In this document: piece by piece, positions 20,301 through 28,032 of the stretch
How positions within the stretch are numbered: the first letter of the stretch is position 1
Layout of the letters: each line of letters starts with the position of its first letter
Origin: Flavobacterium suncheonense GH29-5 = DSM 17707
Lineage (GTDB): Bacteria; Bacteroidota; Bacteroidia; Flavobacteriales; Flavobacteriaceae
Assembly: GCF_000430025.1 (NCBI RefSeq)
Contig: NZ_AUCZ01000007.1
Location: 216,187-280,186 of the forward strand
Length of the DNA: 64,000 nucleotides
Reading direction: 5' to 3'
Made by a program: the position numbers and the translations under genes
The notes under the pieces: model-generated
What the model was told of the DNA's origin: nothing
What the model saw: only the letters and a program-made list of their open reading frames with translations
Database searches by the model: none

Positions 20301-20486
20301 CAGTGAGGAAACAATACGGGTTTTCATTTCTTCCACCGCTTTGTTGGTAAAGGTGATGGCAAGAATCTTTTTATAGGCATCGTTCGCATCGGCCAGCATC
20401 AGAATTTTTATATATTCTTTTACCAGCGTATAGGTTTTTCCGGAACCGGCGGAAGCGTCGTATAGGGTGAAGGCGTGTTTGTTCAA
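17334..20486 (-). CDS. addA: UvrD/Rep-type helicase-nuclease, AddA-like
   Basis: A 1050-aa superfamily 1 helicase. Walker A is at the very N-terminus (YDASAGSGKTYTL), followed by HFFIDEFQDTSEMQW (motif II), GDPKQSIYRWRGG (motif III), VRIMTIHKSKGLEFPVVI (motif V region) and LYVALTRAEEQLYV (motif VI). The C-terminus carries the RecB-like nuclease signature (LLDYKTG). With AddB it should process double-strand breaks. The start is a TTG at 20486: no ATG lies before Walker A and only six residues separate the TTG from it, as expected for the family. Confidence 0.88.
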   Translation of the reverse strand: MNKHAFTLYDASAGSGKTYTLVKEYIKILMLADANDAYKKILAITFTNKAVEEMKTRIVSSLHEFSKEVPSEKALDFMKDIAGETKLSVATIKDKSKAIIKNIIHNYAAFDISTIDKFTHKVIRAFAHDLNLPVTFEVSLETDLLLQEAVDAIIAKAGEDELLTKILVDFSLDKTDSDKSWDVTHELLDVSKLLVNENNRTEIAHFHEKTIDEFLVLKQKLKEAIEQLEAETIAFADEAMQLIESHHIDLASFSRGTFPNHLGYIQRKELKSSHKKFLEVEDIQVNKTAKDKAVIESLAPELIAILAKVYKHYEKMNFYAAFQKNITPLSLLNSIAQELETIQKDQNLLSISEFNAIIYNEIQNQPAPFIYERLGERYRHFFIDEFQDTSEMQWHNLIPLIDNALASEDLSGTKGSLMIVGDPKQSIYRWRGGKAEQFIRLSKDDNPFSNPDKELVRLGRNYRSYSEVIEFNNAFFAMLADEFTNEDYQDLYRNKSRQETNAKQGGYVNISFIPKIEKSEEPNDEEADDKTQLYLKATLATIAKVKAQGFQYRDIVLLTRKRDSGVALANYLTENEVPILSSETLLIENATEVKLILNVLRYLKNNQDKEAKAAVLYFIAKHKQSEWPIHDFIETGMTKFPEDELEKWLEEFDIRISFKNCRKKSLYEAVEIIVSTFLKEKSTVSYVQYFMDLVLERDVRTQAGVSDFLDYWENNGSKFSIPSPEGNDAVRIMTIHKSKGLEFPVVIFPFAEEDYARSPRSKMWLDLEDDTLDIPKALVDSKKEVAEYGSKASEIYTEKSQEELLDNINVLYVALTRAEEQLYVISGKNLTSKGELTNNMSSYFIKFLDFKGVYKDEDNVFEFGKRERLSKAKAEMEKQPTIEIVKEVFNPKKIKIAQREALMWGTEQSKAIAFGNVMHEILSFVKTASDIDLAVTKAIENGLITESQKVEVLHTLEAIVSHPELVVFFEADKKVFNEQNIIKSGTATIKPDRVAVQGNTAYLLDYKTGAHQAKYGQQLAAYENALEEMGFSVAKKTLVYIGEKLEVVHL

Positions 20487-20562
20487 AGTTTAGAAATCCT
20501 TAAATTGATTTTGACAATACGAGAATAGCCCATTACTATTTTCTTTTACGAAGATAAATTTA

Positions 20563-20570
20563 TAATTTTG
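20563..20570 (+). promoter_or_regulatory. -7 element of the superoxide dismutase gene
   Basis: TAATTTTG fits TAnnTTTG and lies 36 bp before the ATG. The -33 element is not clear. Confidence 0.45.
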
Positions 20571-20606
20571 AATGAATTTAATTATTAATCTTTAAATAAA
20601 AATATC

Positions 20607-21212
20607 ATGGCATTCGAATTACCAAAATTACCATACGCGTATGATGCTTTAGAGCCTCATATTGATGCACGCACGATGGAAATCCATCATTCTAAACATC
20701 ACAATGCATACGTAACCAACTTAAACGCGGCCATTGCCGGAACGGATTTGGAAGGAAAATCTATTGAAGACATCCTTACCAATTTAGACATGAACAACAT
20801 GGCCGTGCGCAACAACGGTGGCGGACACTACAACCACACTTTGTTCTGGGAAATCATGTCGCCAAACGGCGGCGGGTTGCCGACAGGAGAATTGGCAGAC
20901 GCTATCAATGCGGCTTTTGGTTCTTTTGACGAATTTAAAGCGCAGTTTGCCAAAGCCGGTGCTACGCGTTTCGGATCCGGATGGGCCTGGTTGTGTGTGA
21001 AAGACGGAAAATTGGAAGTATGTTCCACACCAAATCAGGATACTCCGATTATGCCGGGCGTTCCTTGTGGCGGTCAGCCGATTTTAGGCATGGATGTTTG
21101 GGAACACGCCTACTATTTAAACTACCAAAACAGAAGACCAGATTACATTGAGGCTTTCTTCAATGTGATTAACTGGGCGGAAGTTGCGAAGCGATACGCG
21201 GCAGCCAAATAA
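20607..21212 (+). CDS. sodA: Superoxide dismutase, Mn-type of the Fe/Mn family
   Basis: The 201-aa enzyme converts superoxide to oxygen and hydrogen peroxide. Metal ligands are visible as His in MEIHHSKHH, His in [11 protein letters not shown], and Asp/His in [16 protein letters not shown]. The GGGH sequence (not AAQVW) together with Gln in PNQDTP is the pattern of Mn-specific rather than Fe-specific enzymes, although Bacteroidota members can accept either metal. No signal peptide is present, so it is cytoplasmic. It is monocistronic, followed by two terminator hairpins. Confidence 0.93.
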   Translation: MAFELPKLPYAYDALEPHIDARTMEIHHSKHHNAYVTNLNAAIAGTDLEGKSIEDILTNLDMNNMAVRNNGGGHYNHTLFWEIMSPNGGGLPTGELADAINAAFGSFDEFKAQFAKAGATRFGSGWAWLCVKDGKLEVCSTPNQDTPIMPGVPCGGQPILGMDVWEHAYYLNYQNRRPDYIEAFFNVINWAEVAKRYAAAK

Positions 21213-21238
21213 AAAAGCACTGTTTTTACAAAAAAAGA

Positions 21239-21266
21239 AAAGCGAACCTAAAAAGTTCGCTTTTTT
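21239..21266 (+). terminator. Terminator after sodA
   Basis: AAAGCGAAC/GTTCGCTTT stem with an A-rich loop and six T. Confidence 0.8.
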
Positions 21267-21293
21267 ATGCTGTTTACTAATGTTCCTAAAAAT

Positions 21294-21321
21294 AAAAAGG
21301 TGGAATTTCTTCCACCCTTTT
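21294..21321. terminator. Second, bidirectional hairpin in the sodA-purF gap
   Basis: GGTGGAA (21299-21305) and TTCCACC (21310-21316) pair around TTTC; A and T runs flank the stem. The remaining 130 bp to purF hold nothing else recognisable. Confidence 0.6.
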
Positions 21322-21450
21322 TGCCCCAAATCTACCATAAACTTAACCTACTAATGCTATGGTGATTCAAATGTATGGCGAGGTTTCTCTCTACTCAAAA
21401 AAATCAGATAAACTGCATATAAAGTCGATGAAAAACATAAATATCAGATT

Positions 21451-23349
21451 TTAGTACGCTCTGGCGTCTTTTCCTTCGTAAAAATTCATGAACGCACGGT
21501 TCACAACGCGGTTGCCGCCATCGGTTGGATAATTTCCGGTAAAGTACCAGTCGCCCAGGTTTTTAGGACAGGCTTTATGCAAATTCTCCACCGTTTGGAA
21601 AATAATTTTCACTTCGGCATTTACCGTTTCCTCGGTTAGCATTTCTGCAATTTTATCGGAGATTTCCTGATCGGTGAACGGTGCGTAAATTTCTTTCACA
21701 TAATTCACCACTTCACTGTCGTGGAAATGTTCCTGTGCCTTCGATTTTTGGTATACTTCTTCTACGATATAATATAGGTTGCGCTCTTTCAGCAAGGCCA
21801 TTGCCGCACGGAACGCGACCAAACCTTCCAGTTTCGCCATATCGATTCCGTAACAGTCCGGATAACGGATTTGCGGTGCGGAAGACACAATAACCAGTTT
21901 TTTCGGCTGCAAGCGGTCTAACATTTTGATAATGCTCTGCTTCAAGGTGGTTCCTCTTACGATACTGTCGTCGATGATTACCAAATTGTCGGTTGGCTTT
22001 ACTACGCCGTACGTGACATCGTATACGTGTGCCACCATATCATCGCGGCTGCTGTCTTCGGTGATGAACGTTCTTAATTTTACGTCTTTGATGGCGATTT
22101 TTTCCGAACGCAGTTTTACCGACAAAATTTCCTGTAATTTCTCTGCCGAAAGCGAATCTTTATGGGCTAAAATATCGTTGATTTTGCGCTGGTTCAAAAA
22201 GTCGTTCGCCGCTTCCACCATACCGTAGAACGACGTTTCCGCTGTATTGGGAATATAGGAAAAAACGGTATTATCCGTATCGTTATCCACCGCTTCTAAA
22301 ACGGCTGGCATGATCAATTTTCCTAAATTTTTGCGCTCCTGATAAATTTCGGCATCGCTTCCTCGGGAGAAATAAATGCGCTCGAAGGAACAGGCTTTCA
22401 GTGGCAACGCTTCACGGATTTGCTCGTCGATAACACGCCCGTCTTTTTTGATAATAATGGCATGTCCCGGCGTGATTTCCTGAATTGCTTCAAACGGCAC
22501 ATTAAACACCGTCTGAATCACCGGACGTTCCGAAGCCACCACCACAATCTCCTCATCCTGATAGTAAAACGCCGGACGAATTCCTGCCGGATCGCGGGTT
22601 ACAAACGCATCGCCATGTCCTAACAGACCGGCCATCGCATACCCGCCGTCCCAGTTTTTGGAAGCTCTTCGTAAAATTCTGCCGATATTCAGTTTTTCGG
22701 CTATGACCGGAGACGCGTCTCTTTTGCTCAGTCCGTCGTTTTTGCATTGCTGGTACAAATCGGTCACTTCATCGTCTAAGAAATGTCCGATTTTTTCCAT
22801 TACGGTTACGGTATCTGCCATTTCTTTCGGATGTTGCCCCAAGCGCACCAAATCTTCGAACAATTCTTTTACATTGGTCATGTTGAAGTTTCCGGCCACA
22901 ATTAAATTGCGGTGCATCCAGTTGTTCTGACGCAAAAACGGGTGTACGCTTTCGATACTGTTTTTTCCGAAGGTTCCGTAACGGACGTGTCCTAAAAACA
23001 ATTCGCCGATGTACGGAATGTTAGCCTTCTGAAGCGCCACATCGTTCTGATATTCGGGATGCTGCTCCAATTCTTCGCTAATTCGGCTGTTGATTTGCGC
23101 AAAAACATCCTGAATCGGTTGCGCCTGATTCGAACGGATTCTGCTGATATAGCGTTCTCCCGGCGCCACATCCAGTTTGATGCTCGCCAGACCGGCACCG
23201 TCCTGTCCGCGGTTGTGCTGCTTTTCCATCAGTAAGTACATTTTCTGTACGCCGTAGAAAGCCGAACCGTATTTTTCCTTGTAGAATTCTAAAGGTTTCT
23301 TTAATCTTAAAAGGGCAATGCCACACTCGTGTTTTAAAGCGTCGCTCAT
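21451..23349 (-). CDS. purF: Amidophosphoribosyltransferase-like class II glutamine amidotransferase, long form
   Basis: The product is 632 aa. The N-terminal Ntn glutaminase domain begins MSDALKHECGI, with Cys9 as the likely nucleophile after propeptide removal, then HNRGQDGAG and GHVRYGT. The C-terminal phosphoribosyltransferase has the PRPP loop VIIDDSIVRGTTL. It would make 5-phosphoribosylamine from PRPP and glutamine, the first step of purine synthesis. It is longer than the classical 470-510 aa PurF and matches the long paralogue type I associate with Bacteroidota. The frame is open to 23400, but that part is the terminator of the upstream gene. Confidence 0.85.
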   Translation of the reverse strand: MSDALKHECGIALLRLKKPLEFYKEKYGSAFYGVQKMYLLMEKQHNRGQDGAGLASIKLDVAPGERYISRIRSNQAQPIQDVFAQINSRISEELEQHPEYQNDVALQKANIPYIGELFLGHVRYGTFGKNSIESVHPFLRQNNWMHRNLIVAGNFNMTNVKELFEDLVRLGQHPKEMADTVTVMEKIGHFLDDEVTDLYQQCKNDGLSKRDASPVIAEKLNIGRILRRASKNWDGGYAMAGLLGHGDAFVTRDPAGIRPAFYYQDEEIVVVASERPVIQTVFNVPFEAIQEITPGHAIIIKKDGRVIDEQIREALPLKACSFERIYFSRGSDAEIYQERKNLGKLIMPAVLEAVDNDTDNTVFSYIPNTAETSFYGMVEAANDFLNQRKINDILAHKDSLSAEKLQEILSVKLRSEKIAIKDVKLRTFITEDSSRDDMVAHVYDVTYGVVKPTDNLVIIDDSIVRGTTLKQSIIKMLDRLQPKKLVIVSSAPQIRYPDCYGIDMAKLEGLVAFRAAMALLKERNLYYIVEEVYQKSKAQEHFHDSEVVNYVKEIYAPFTDQEISDKIAEMLTEETVNAEVKIIFQTVENLHKACPKNLGDWYFTGNYPTDGGNRVVNRAFMNFYEGKDARAY

Positions 23350-23370
23350 AATTGTTGTGTTGTTGTGTTT

Positions 23371-23398
23371 AAGTAAAAGAGCCCCGTTTCCGAGGCTC
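23371..23398 (-). terminator. Terminator after the PfkB kinase gene
   Basis: On the minus strand GAGCC (23394-23398) pairs with GGCTC (23379-23383), the stem extended by CG/CG with one mismatch, and is followed by TTTTACTT. It supports the internal purF start at 23349. Confidence 0.55.
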
Positions 23399-23410
23399 AT
23401 GTTGTTATAG

Positions 23411-24340
23411 TTAGTTTTCTAACGCGATTTCAAATTGGGTCAAGGCTTTGAATTGTTTCAGACGTGCTGAGACTTCTTCCTTGCTCAAGTTTTCCATTCT
23501 TTCGGTTCCGAATTTCTCCACACAGAAGGAAGCTAAATTTGAACCGTAAATGATGGCGTTTTTCATGTTGTCGAACGAAATGTTTTCGCTTTGTGTGATG
23601 AAACCTGCGAAACCACCTGCAAACGTATCGCCGGCTCCGGTTGGGTCGAATACTTCTTCCAACGGTAAGGCCGGTGCAAAGAATACGTTTTTCTCGTTGA
23701 ACAACAACGCGCCGTGTTCTCCTTTTTTGATCACTACATATTTAGGACCCATCGTATGGATTTTAGCCGCCGCTTTTACCAACGAATATTCGCCGGACAA
23801 CTGACGGGCTTCTTCATCGTTAATCGTGATGACATCCACACGTTTGATAACGTCCATTAGTTCAGGCAATGCACAATCCATCCAGAAATTCATGGTGTCC
23901 AAAACCACTAATTTCGGTTTGGCTTCCATCTGATCCAAAACACTGCTTTGTACTAACGGGTGCAGGTTGCCCAACATCACCACATCAGCATTTTTAAATT
24001 CAGCCGGAACTTTCGGTTGAAAATCCGCCAATACGTTCAATTGGGTATCCAAAGTATCTCTGGAATTCAAATCGTTGTGGTAACGACCGCTCCAGAAGAA
24101 GGTTTTTCCGCCCTGAACCACTTCAAGACCGGAAAGATCTATGTTTTTATTTTTTAACAAATCGATGTGTTCCTGAGGAAAATCGTCTCCCACTACGGAA
24201 ACAATCGCGGATTTCAAATTAAAATGAGAAGCCGAAAGACCGATATACGTACCTGCTCCACCTAAAATTTTATCGGTTTTTCCGAAGGGAGTTTCAATTG
24301 CATCAAAGGCTACCGTGCCTACAATCAATAATTTATTCAT
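23411..24340 (-). CDS. PfkB family carbohydrate or nucleoside kinase
   Basis: A 309-aa ribokinase-fold kinase with the glycine-rich N-terminal motif KILGGAGTYIG and the C-terminal signature FDPTGAGDTFAGGFAGF that holds the catalytic Asp. It phosphorylates a sugar or nucleoside using ATP; the specificity cannot be read by eye. It is just upstream of the PurF-type gene on the same strand, which suggests a link to purine or ribose metabolism, but a hairpin between them may stop most transcripts. Confidence 0.85.
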   Translation of the reverse strand: MNKLLIVGTVAFDAIETPFGKTDKILGGAGTYIGLSASHFNLKSAIVSVVGDDFPQEHIDLLKNKNIDLSGLEVVQGGKTFFWSGRYHNDLNSRDTLDTQLNVLADFQPKVPAEFKNADVVMLGNLHPLVQSSVLDQMEAKPKLVVLDTMNFWMDCALPELMDVIKRVDVITINDEEARQLSGEYSLVKAAAKIHTMGPKYVVIKKGEHGALLFNEKNVFFAPALPLEEVFDPTGAGDTFAGGFAGFITQSENISFDNMKNAIIYGSNLASFCVEKFGTERMENLSKEEVSARLKQFKALTQFEIALEN

Positions 24341-24364
24341 AAAAGCTTGCTAATTTTGAAGCTG

Positions 24365-24372
24365 CAAATGTA
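24365..24372 (-). promoter_or_regulatory. -7 element of the PfkB gene
   Basis: On the minus strand the sequence reads TACATTTG, a TAnnTTTG match, 25 bp before the ATG. No clear -33 TTG was found. Confidence 0.45.
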
Positions 24373-24397
24373 CGATTTTGTTTTGGTTCTGAAAAGC

Positions 24398-25018
24398 CTA
24401 TTTTTTGTTAAGATTTTCAACCCGCCTCCGAAGTTCTTTAAACGATTCAAACGGCCCTTTGGTAACTACCATATTCACCATGAAAGCCGGGATGCTTCCG
24501 CCGGGATTGCCGTAAATTTGCTGTACTACAAGCGTCTGATCTTCCGTGATTTTTTTCAGATACCAAAACCCTTTAAAATTGGTGAGCCGGACAATGCCTT
24601 CTTTTTCTTTGAGAACATTATTGGCCGGAACTATGGTGATGGTTTGTTCATTCCCCTTTTTTATAAGGGTCACGCGGGAAACGTGGTCCCGATCCTGCAC
24701 CGGCCAGCCCAGATGATGGTTCATGTAAAAAATCCAGCTGGTATCCGAAACCTTGCGAATCAGTTCACTTTTCCGGGTCTTGAAATTCCATTTTTGCAAA
24801 CTTCTGATGTCGAGAATCTGCTTGGCCACCGTATCGATATTGGCTTTAACGGTCATGATTGCCCTATATTCTTTAAAAGGCGTGGTGTCGAGTTTGGTCA
24901 GGTAAATTTTGATTCCTTCTTTGTCTAAAGCCAAATTCGTTTTCTTTTGCGTATACCCTATCTGTATTGCAAAACACAAAAGAAATATGGAGAAAAAAAT
25001 TATTTGGGACTTTCTCAT
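24398..25018 (-). CDS. START domain protein, exported
   Basis: A 206-aa protein with a signal peptide (MRKSQIIFFSIFLLCFAIQIGYTQ) and a START-like lipid-binding fold, recognisable from YRAIMTVKANIDTVAKQILD, LQKWNFKTRKSELIRKVSD and VQDRDHVSRVTL. START domains hold a hydrophobic ligand; the ligand is unknown in flavobacteria. It lies 18 bp downstream of rnhA on the same strand and may share its transcript. Confidence 0.75.
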   Translation of the reverse strand: MRKSQIIFFSIFLLCFAIQIGYTQKKTNLALDKEGIKIYLTKLDTTPFKEYRAIMTVKANIDTVAKQILDIRSLQKWNFKTRKSELIRKVSDTSWIFYMNHHLGWPVQDRDHVSRVTLIKKGNEQTITIVPANNVLKEKEGIVRLTNFKGFWYLKKITEDQTLVVQQIYGNPGGSIPAFMVNMVVTKGPFESFKELRRRVENLNKK

Positions 25019-25036
25019 CCCTTAAAGATATGAAAA

Positions 25037-25516
25037 TCAGAACAATTGATCTGCTTCTTTTTCGTAAAAAGTATCGACGGAAAGTTCTTTTTGCTGGGAA
25101 GCCATCACAGCCAGTTCGTCACAGCGCTCGTTCTGCGGATGGTTGTTGTGGCCTTTAATCCATTTGAAGTCGACCTGATGCTTGCGGTAAATTTTCAGAA
25201 AACGCAGCCACAAATCCGGGTTCTTTTTTCCTTTAAAACCCGTTTTCTCCCAGCCGAACACCCAGCCTTTGGTAACGGAATCCACCACGTATTTGGAATC
25301 GGAAACCACCAGAACTTTTGTGCCCTGATTTTTCAGTTTTTCCAACCCGACGATAACCGCCAACAACTCCATCCTATTATTAGTCGTAAGTCGGAAGCCT
25401 TCGTAGAATTCTTTTTTGTACGGCTTGCCCACCCATTCCAATATCACACCATAGCCGCCGGGACCCGGGTTTCCTTTGGCCGCACCGTCAGTGTATATGT
25501 GGACTTCGTGGTTCAT
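25037..25516 (-). CDS. rnhA: Ribonuclease HI
   Basis: A 159-aa RNase H that cleaves RNA in RNA-DNA hybrids. The catalytic acidic residues are visible: Asp in HIYTDGAAKGNPGPGG, Glu in NNRMELLAV, Asp in VVSDSKYVVD and Asp in NERCDELAV. The substrate-binding WIKGHNNHPQNE loop is intact. No extra N-terminal hybrid-binding domain is present. Confidence 0.95.
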   Translation of the reverse strand: MNHEVHIYTDGAAKGNPGPGGYGVILEWVGKPYKKEFYEGFRLTTNNRMELLAVIVGLEKLKNQGTKVLVVSDSKYVVDSVTKGWVFGWEKTGFKGKKNPDLWLRFLKIYRKHQVDFKWIKGHNNHPQNERCDELAVMASQQKELSVDTFYEKEADQLF

Positions 25517-25517
25517 T

Positions 25518-25563
25518 TTGGATTATTCGATGATTAGATGATTGGATTGTCAGATGATTAGCT
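25518..25563. repeat. Short GATGATT-type repeats between rnhA and purN
   Basis: GATGATTAGATGATTGGATT and a further AGATGATTAG form an imperfect simple repeat in the 49-bp gap. It looks like replication-slippage sequence and has no proposed role. Confidence 0.5.
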
Positions 25564-25565
25564 TC

Positions 25566-26129
25566 CTAAATTTCCAGCAATCTCGCTATCACTTCCGGAA
25601 AATGTTTGTATTCCAATTCGTGTACTTTATTGGCGATTGCTTCCGGAGTTTTACAATCTTCTATGTTTACGGAAGCCTGAAAAATGACGGCGCCTTCGTC
25701 GTACTGTTCGTTTACATAATGGATAGAGATGCCCGTTTCTTTTTCATGGTTCTCCAGAACCGCTTTGTGGACGTTCATCCCGTACATGCCTTTCCCGCCG
25801 TATTTGGGAAGCAGCGCCGGATGTACATTGATGATTTTATTGGGATATTGCGCGATGATTGCTGCCGGAAACATTAACAGAAAACCGGCCAGAACGATTA
25901 AATCGGGTTGCAGCTGATTTATTTTCTGCAGTACCGTTCCGTCAGAAAGCTCGGTTTTACTGAAAACCACCGTTTCAACATTGTGATTCTCAGCGCGTTC
26001 CAAAACTTTGGCATGCGGATTGTTAGTGAGTACCGCGATTACGTTCCCTTGACTTTTATTTTTGAAATGTAATATGATGTTCTCGGCATTCGAACCCGAA
26101 CCGGAAGCAAAAATTACTATTTTTTTCAT
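25566..26129 (-). CDS. purN: Phosphoribosylglycinamide formyltransferase
   Basis: The 187-aa enzyme transfers a formyl group from 10-formyltetrahydrofolate to GAR, the third step of purine synthesis. Motifs include FASGSGSNAENI for phosphate binding, ILAGF-like LVLAGFLLMFP, the INVHPALLPKYGGKGMYG segment with the catalytic His, and the HYVNEQYDEGAVI segment with the catalytic Asp. It is divergent from acpP with 202 bp between the starts. Confidence 0.93.
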   Translation of the reverse strand: MKKIVIFASGSGSNAENIILHFKNKSQGNVIAVLTNNPHAKVLERAENHNVETVVFSKTELSDGTVLQKINQLQPDLIVLAGFLLMFPAAIIAQYPNKIINVHPALLPKYGGKGMYGMNVHKAVLENHEKETGISIHYVNEQYDEGAVIFQASVNIEDCKTPEAIANKVHELEYKHFPEVIARLLEI

Positions 26130-26272
26130 TTATCCTGTAATTTTAAGATTACCCCGAAAACAAGCGTTTTCACACTGCAAAAAAAAGAATAATAAATGAT
26201 AATAAATAGGAAATGGAAGTCTTTGTAAAATTATTTTTTTTATTTTCGTAGTCACATTTAGTAACAAAAACG

Positions 26273-26301
26273 TTGTTTTAAAATAAAGTTTTTTATTTTT
26301 G
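26273..26301 (+). promoter_or_regulatory. acpP promoter
   Basis: TTG (26273-26275), 18 bp, TATTTTTG (26294-26301): a full Bacteroidota promoter. Transcription should start near 26308, about 24 nt before the ATG at 26332. Confidence 0.75.
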
Positions 26302-26331
26302 CCAACAAATTAAATTTAAAAATTGAAAATT

Positions 26332-26568
26332 ATGTCAGACATTGCATCAAGAGTAAAGGCGATTATCGTAGACAAATTAGGTGTTGACGAAAACGAAGTT
26401 GTTTCAGAAGCAAGCTTCACTAACGATTTAGGAGCTGATTCCTTAGACACTGTTGAGCTAATCATGGAATTCGAAAAAGAATTCGACATTCAAATTCCAG
26501 ACGACCAAGCTGAGAACATCTCTACTGTTGGTCAGGCTATCTCTTACATCGAAGAAGCTAAAAAATAA
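26332..26568 (+). CDS. acpP: Acyl carrier protein
   Basis: A 78-aa acidic protein that carries acyl chains on a 4'-phosphopantetheine attached to Ser37 in the [12 protein letters not shown] motif. It serves all fatty acid and lipid A acylation steps. The ATG at 26332 ([13 protein letters not shown]) is the family start; an in-frame TTG nine bases earlier is ignored. fabF follows after 195 bp that contain three hairpins. Confidence 0.95.
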   Translation: MSDIASRVKAIIVDKLGVDENEVVSEASFTNDLGADSLDTVELIMEFEKEFDIQIPDDQAENISTVGQAISYIEEAKK

Positions 26569-26578
26569 TAACCGATAG

Positions 26579-26621
26579 ACATCCCATGTGTTCGGCGAAT
26601 GCATGGGTGTTATTATTTTTT
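26579..26621 (+). terminator. Terminator-like hairpin after acpP
   Basis: ACATCCCATG (26579-26588) pairs with CATGGGTGT (26602-26610) with one bulged base, and is followed by TATTATTTTTT. It could end or attenuate acpP transcripts before fabF. Confidence 0.6.
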
Positions 26622-26654
26622 GAGTGGCTTTTTTTGATTAAAAAGTGAAAATAC

Positions 26655-26670
26655 TGATTGGGAACAATCA
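26655..26670 (+). promoter_or_regulatory. Middle hairpin in the acpP-fabF gap
   Basis: TGATTG, a GGAA tetraloop, and CAATCA form a perfect 6-bp stem followed by seven A. Its role is unknown. Confidence 0.35.
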
Positions 26671-26688
26671 AAAAAATAAAACTTAATT

Positions 26689-26728
26689 ACCCATGTTTCC
26701 TTTACAGCATCAGCAAAGTAACATGGGT
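26689..26728 (+). promoter_or_regulatory. Second CCCATG/CATGGG hairpin, upstream of fabF
   Basis: ACCCATGTT (26689-26697) and AACATGGGT (26720-26728) form a perfect 9-bp stem, with an inner CTTT/AAAG pairing, followed by ATTATTTG. The same CCCATG/CATGGG core as the first hairpin is used, so the arms could also pair with each other in alternative folds. Confidence 0.5.
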
Positions 26729-26763
26729 ATTATTTGTTTAAAGACAATTGTAAACGATATATT

Positions 26764-28017
26764 ATGGCATTAAAGCGAGTTGTAGTAACAGGTTTAGGCG
26801 CGTTAACCCCGATTGGCAACAACATTCAGGAATACTGGGATGGATTGGTAAACGGAAAGAGCGGTGCTGCCCCAATAACATATTACGATACCGAAAAACA
26901 CAAAACTAAATTCGCCTGTGAAGTAAAAAACTTCAACATTGAGGATTACATGGATCGTAAAGAAGCTCGCCGATTGGACAGATTTGCCCAATATGCCATC
27001 GCTGCGAGTGACGAAGCCATCAAAGATGCCGGAATTACTTTAGAAAATGTAGACAAATACAGAGTAGGTGTCATTTGGGGCGCCGGAATCGGAGGTTTAG
27101 AAACGTTCCAGGAAGAAGTAATCAATTATGCAAAAGGTGACGGAACACCGCGTTTCAACCCGTTCTTTATCCCTAAAATGATTGCCGATATTGCACCGGG
27201 TCATATTTCCATGCGAAATGGGTATATGGGACCGAATTACACTACTGTTTCGGCTTGTGCTTCCTCTGCGAATGCGTTAGTCGACGCTTTTAACTACATC
27301 CGTTTGGGCATGTGCGACGTGATTGTTTCCGGAGGTTCGGAAGCAGCCGTAACCATTGCCGGGATGGGCGGATTCAACTCCATGCAAGCCTTATCCACCC
27401 GAAATGACAGTCCGGAAACTGCTTCAAGACCTTTTGATGCTACCCGCGACGGTTTCGTATTGGGAGAAGGTGCAGGAGCCTTGGTTTTAGAAGAATACGA
27501 ACACGCCAAAGCGCGTGGGGCAAAAATATACTGCGAAGTTGGCGGTGGCGGTTTATCTTCGGATGCTTACCACCTGACCGCTCCGCATCCGGAAGGAATT
27601 GGAGTAATTGCTGTAATGCAAAATTGCTTGCGTGATGCAGGCATGAAACCGGAAGAGGTAGATCACATCAACACCCACGGAACATCCACACCGCTTGGAG
27701 ACGTTGCCGAACTGAAAGCCATCAGCGCGGTTTTTGGCGATCATGCTAAAAACATCAACATCAATTCCACGAAATCGATGACCGGTCACTTATTAGGGGC
27801 TGCCGGAGCCATTGAAGCCATTGCTTCGATTTTGGCGATGCAGTACGGTATCGTTCCGCCAACCATCAACCATTCGGTAGTGGACGAAAACATCGATCCG
27901 AGCTTAAACCTTACCCTAAACAAAGCGCAAAAAAGAGAAGTGAAAGTAGCCATGAGCAACACCTTCGGTTTTGGCGGTCACAACGCCTGCGTATTGTTTA
28001 AAAAATTGGATTTATAA
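26764..28017 (+). CDS. fabF: Beta-ketoacyl-ACP synthase II
   Basis: A 417-aa condensing enzyme that extends acyl-ACP with malonyl-ACP. The Cys-His-His triad is visible in TVSACASSANALVDA, DHINTHGTSTPLGD and KSMTGHLLGAAGAIEA, and NTFGFGGHNA closes the active site. The ATG at 26764 gives the family N-terminus MALKRVVVTG; the frame extends upstream to a non-ATG codon at 26734 inside hairpin-flanking sequence. rnc follows after 15 bp. Confidence 0.95.
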   Translation: MALKRVVVTGLGALTPIGNNIQEYWDGLVNGKSGAAPITYYDTEKHKTKFACEVKNFNIEDYMDRKEARRLDRFAQYAIAASDEAIKDAGITLENVDKYRVGVIWGAGIGGLETFQEEVINYAKGDGTPRFNPFFIPKMIADIAPGHISMRNGYMGPNYTTVSACASSANALVDAFNYIRLGMCDVIVSGGSEAAVTIAGMGGFNSMQALSTRNDSPETASRPFDATRDGFVLGEGAGALVLEEYEHAKARGAKIYCEVGGGGLSSDAYHLTAPHPEGIGVIAVMQNCLRDAGMKPEEVDHINTHGTSTPLGDVAELKAISAVFGDHAKNININSTKSMTGHLLGAAGAIEAIASILAMQYGIVPPTINHSVVDENIDPSLNLTLNKAQKREVKVAMSNTFGFGGHNACVLFKKLDL

Positions 28018-28032
28018 TCCTGTTCTTTTGTC

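Noticed and set aside
23350..23400. A 17-residue N-terminal extension of the PurF-type protein
   Set aside because: It consists of the terminator hairpin of the upstream PfkB gene and spacer, and would move the catalytic Cys away from the N-terminus.
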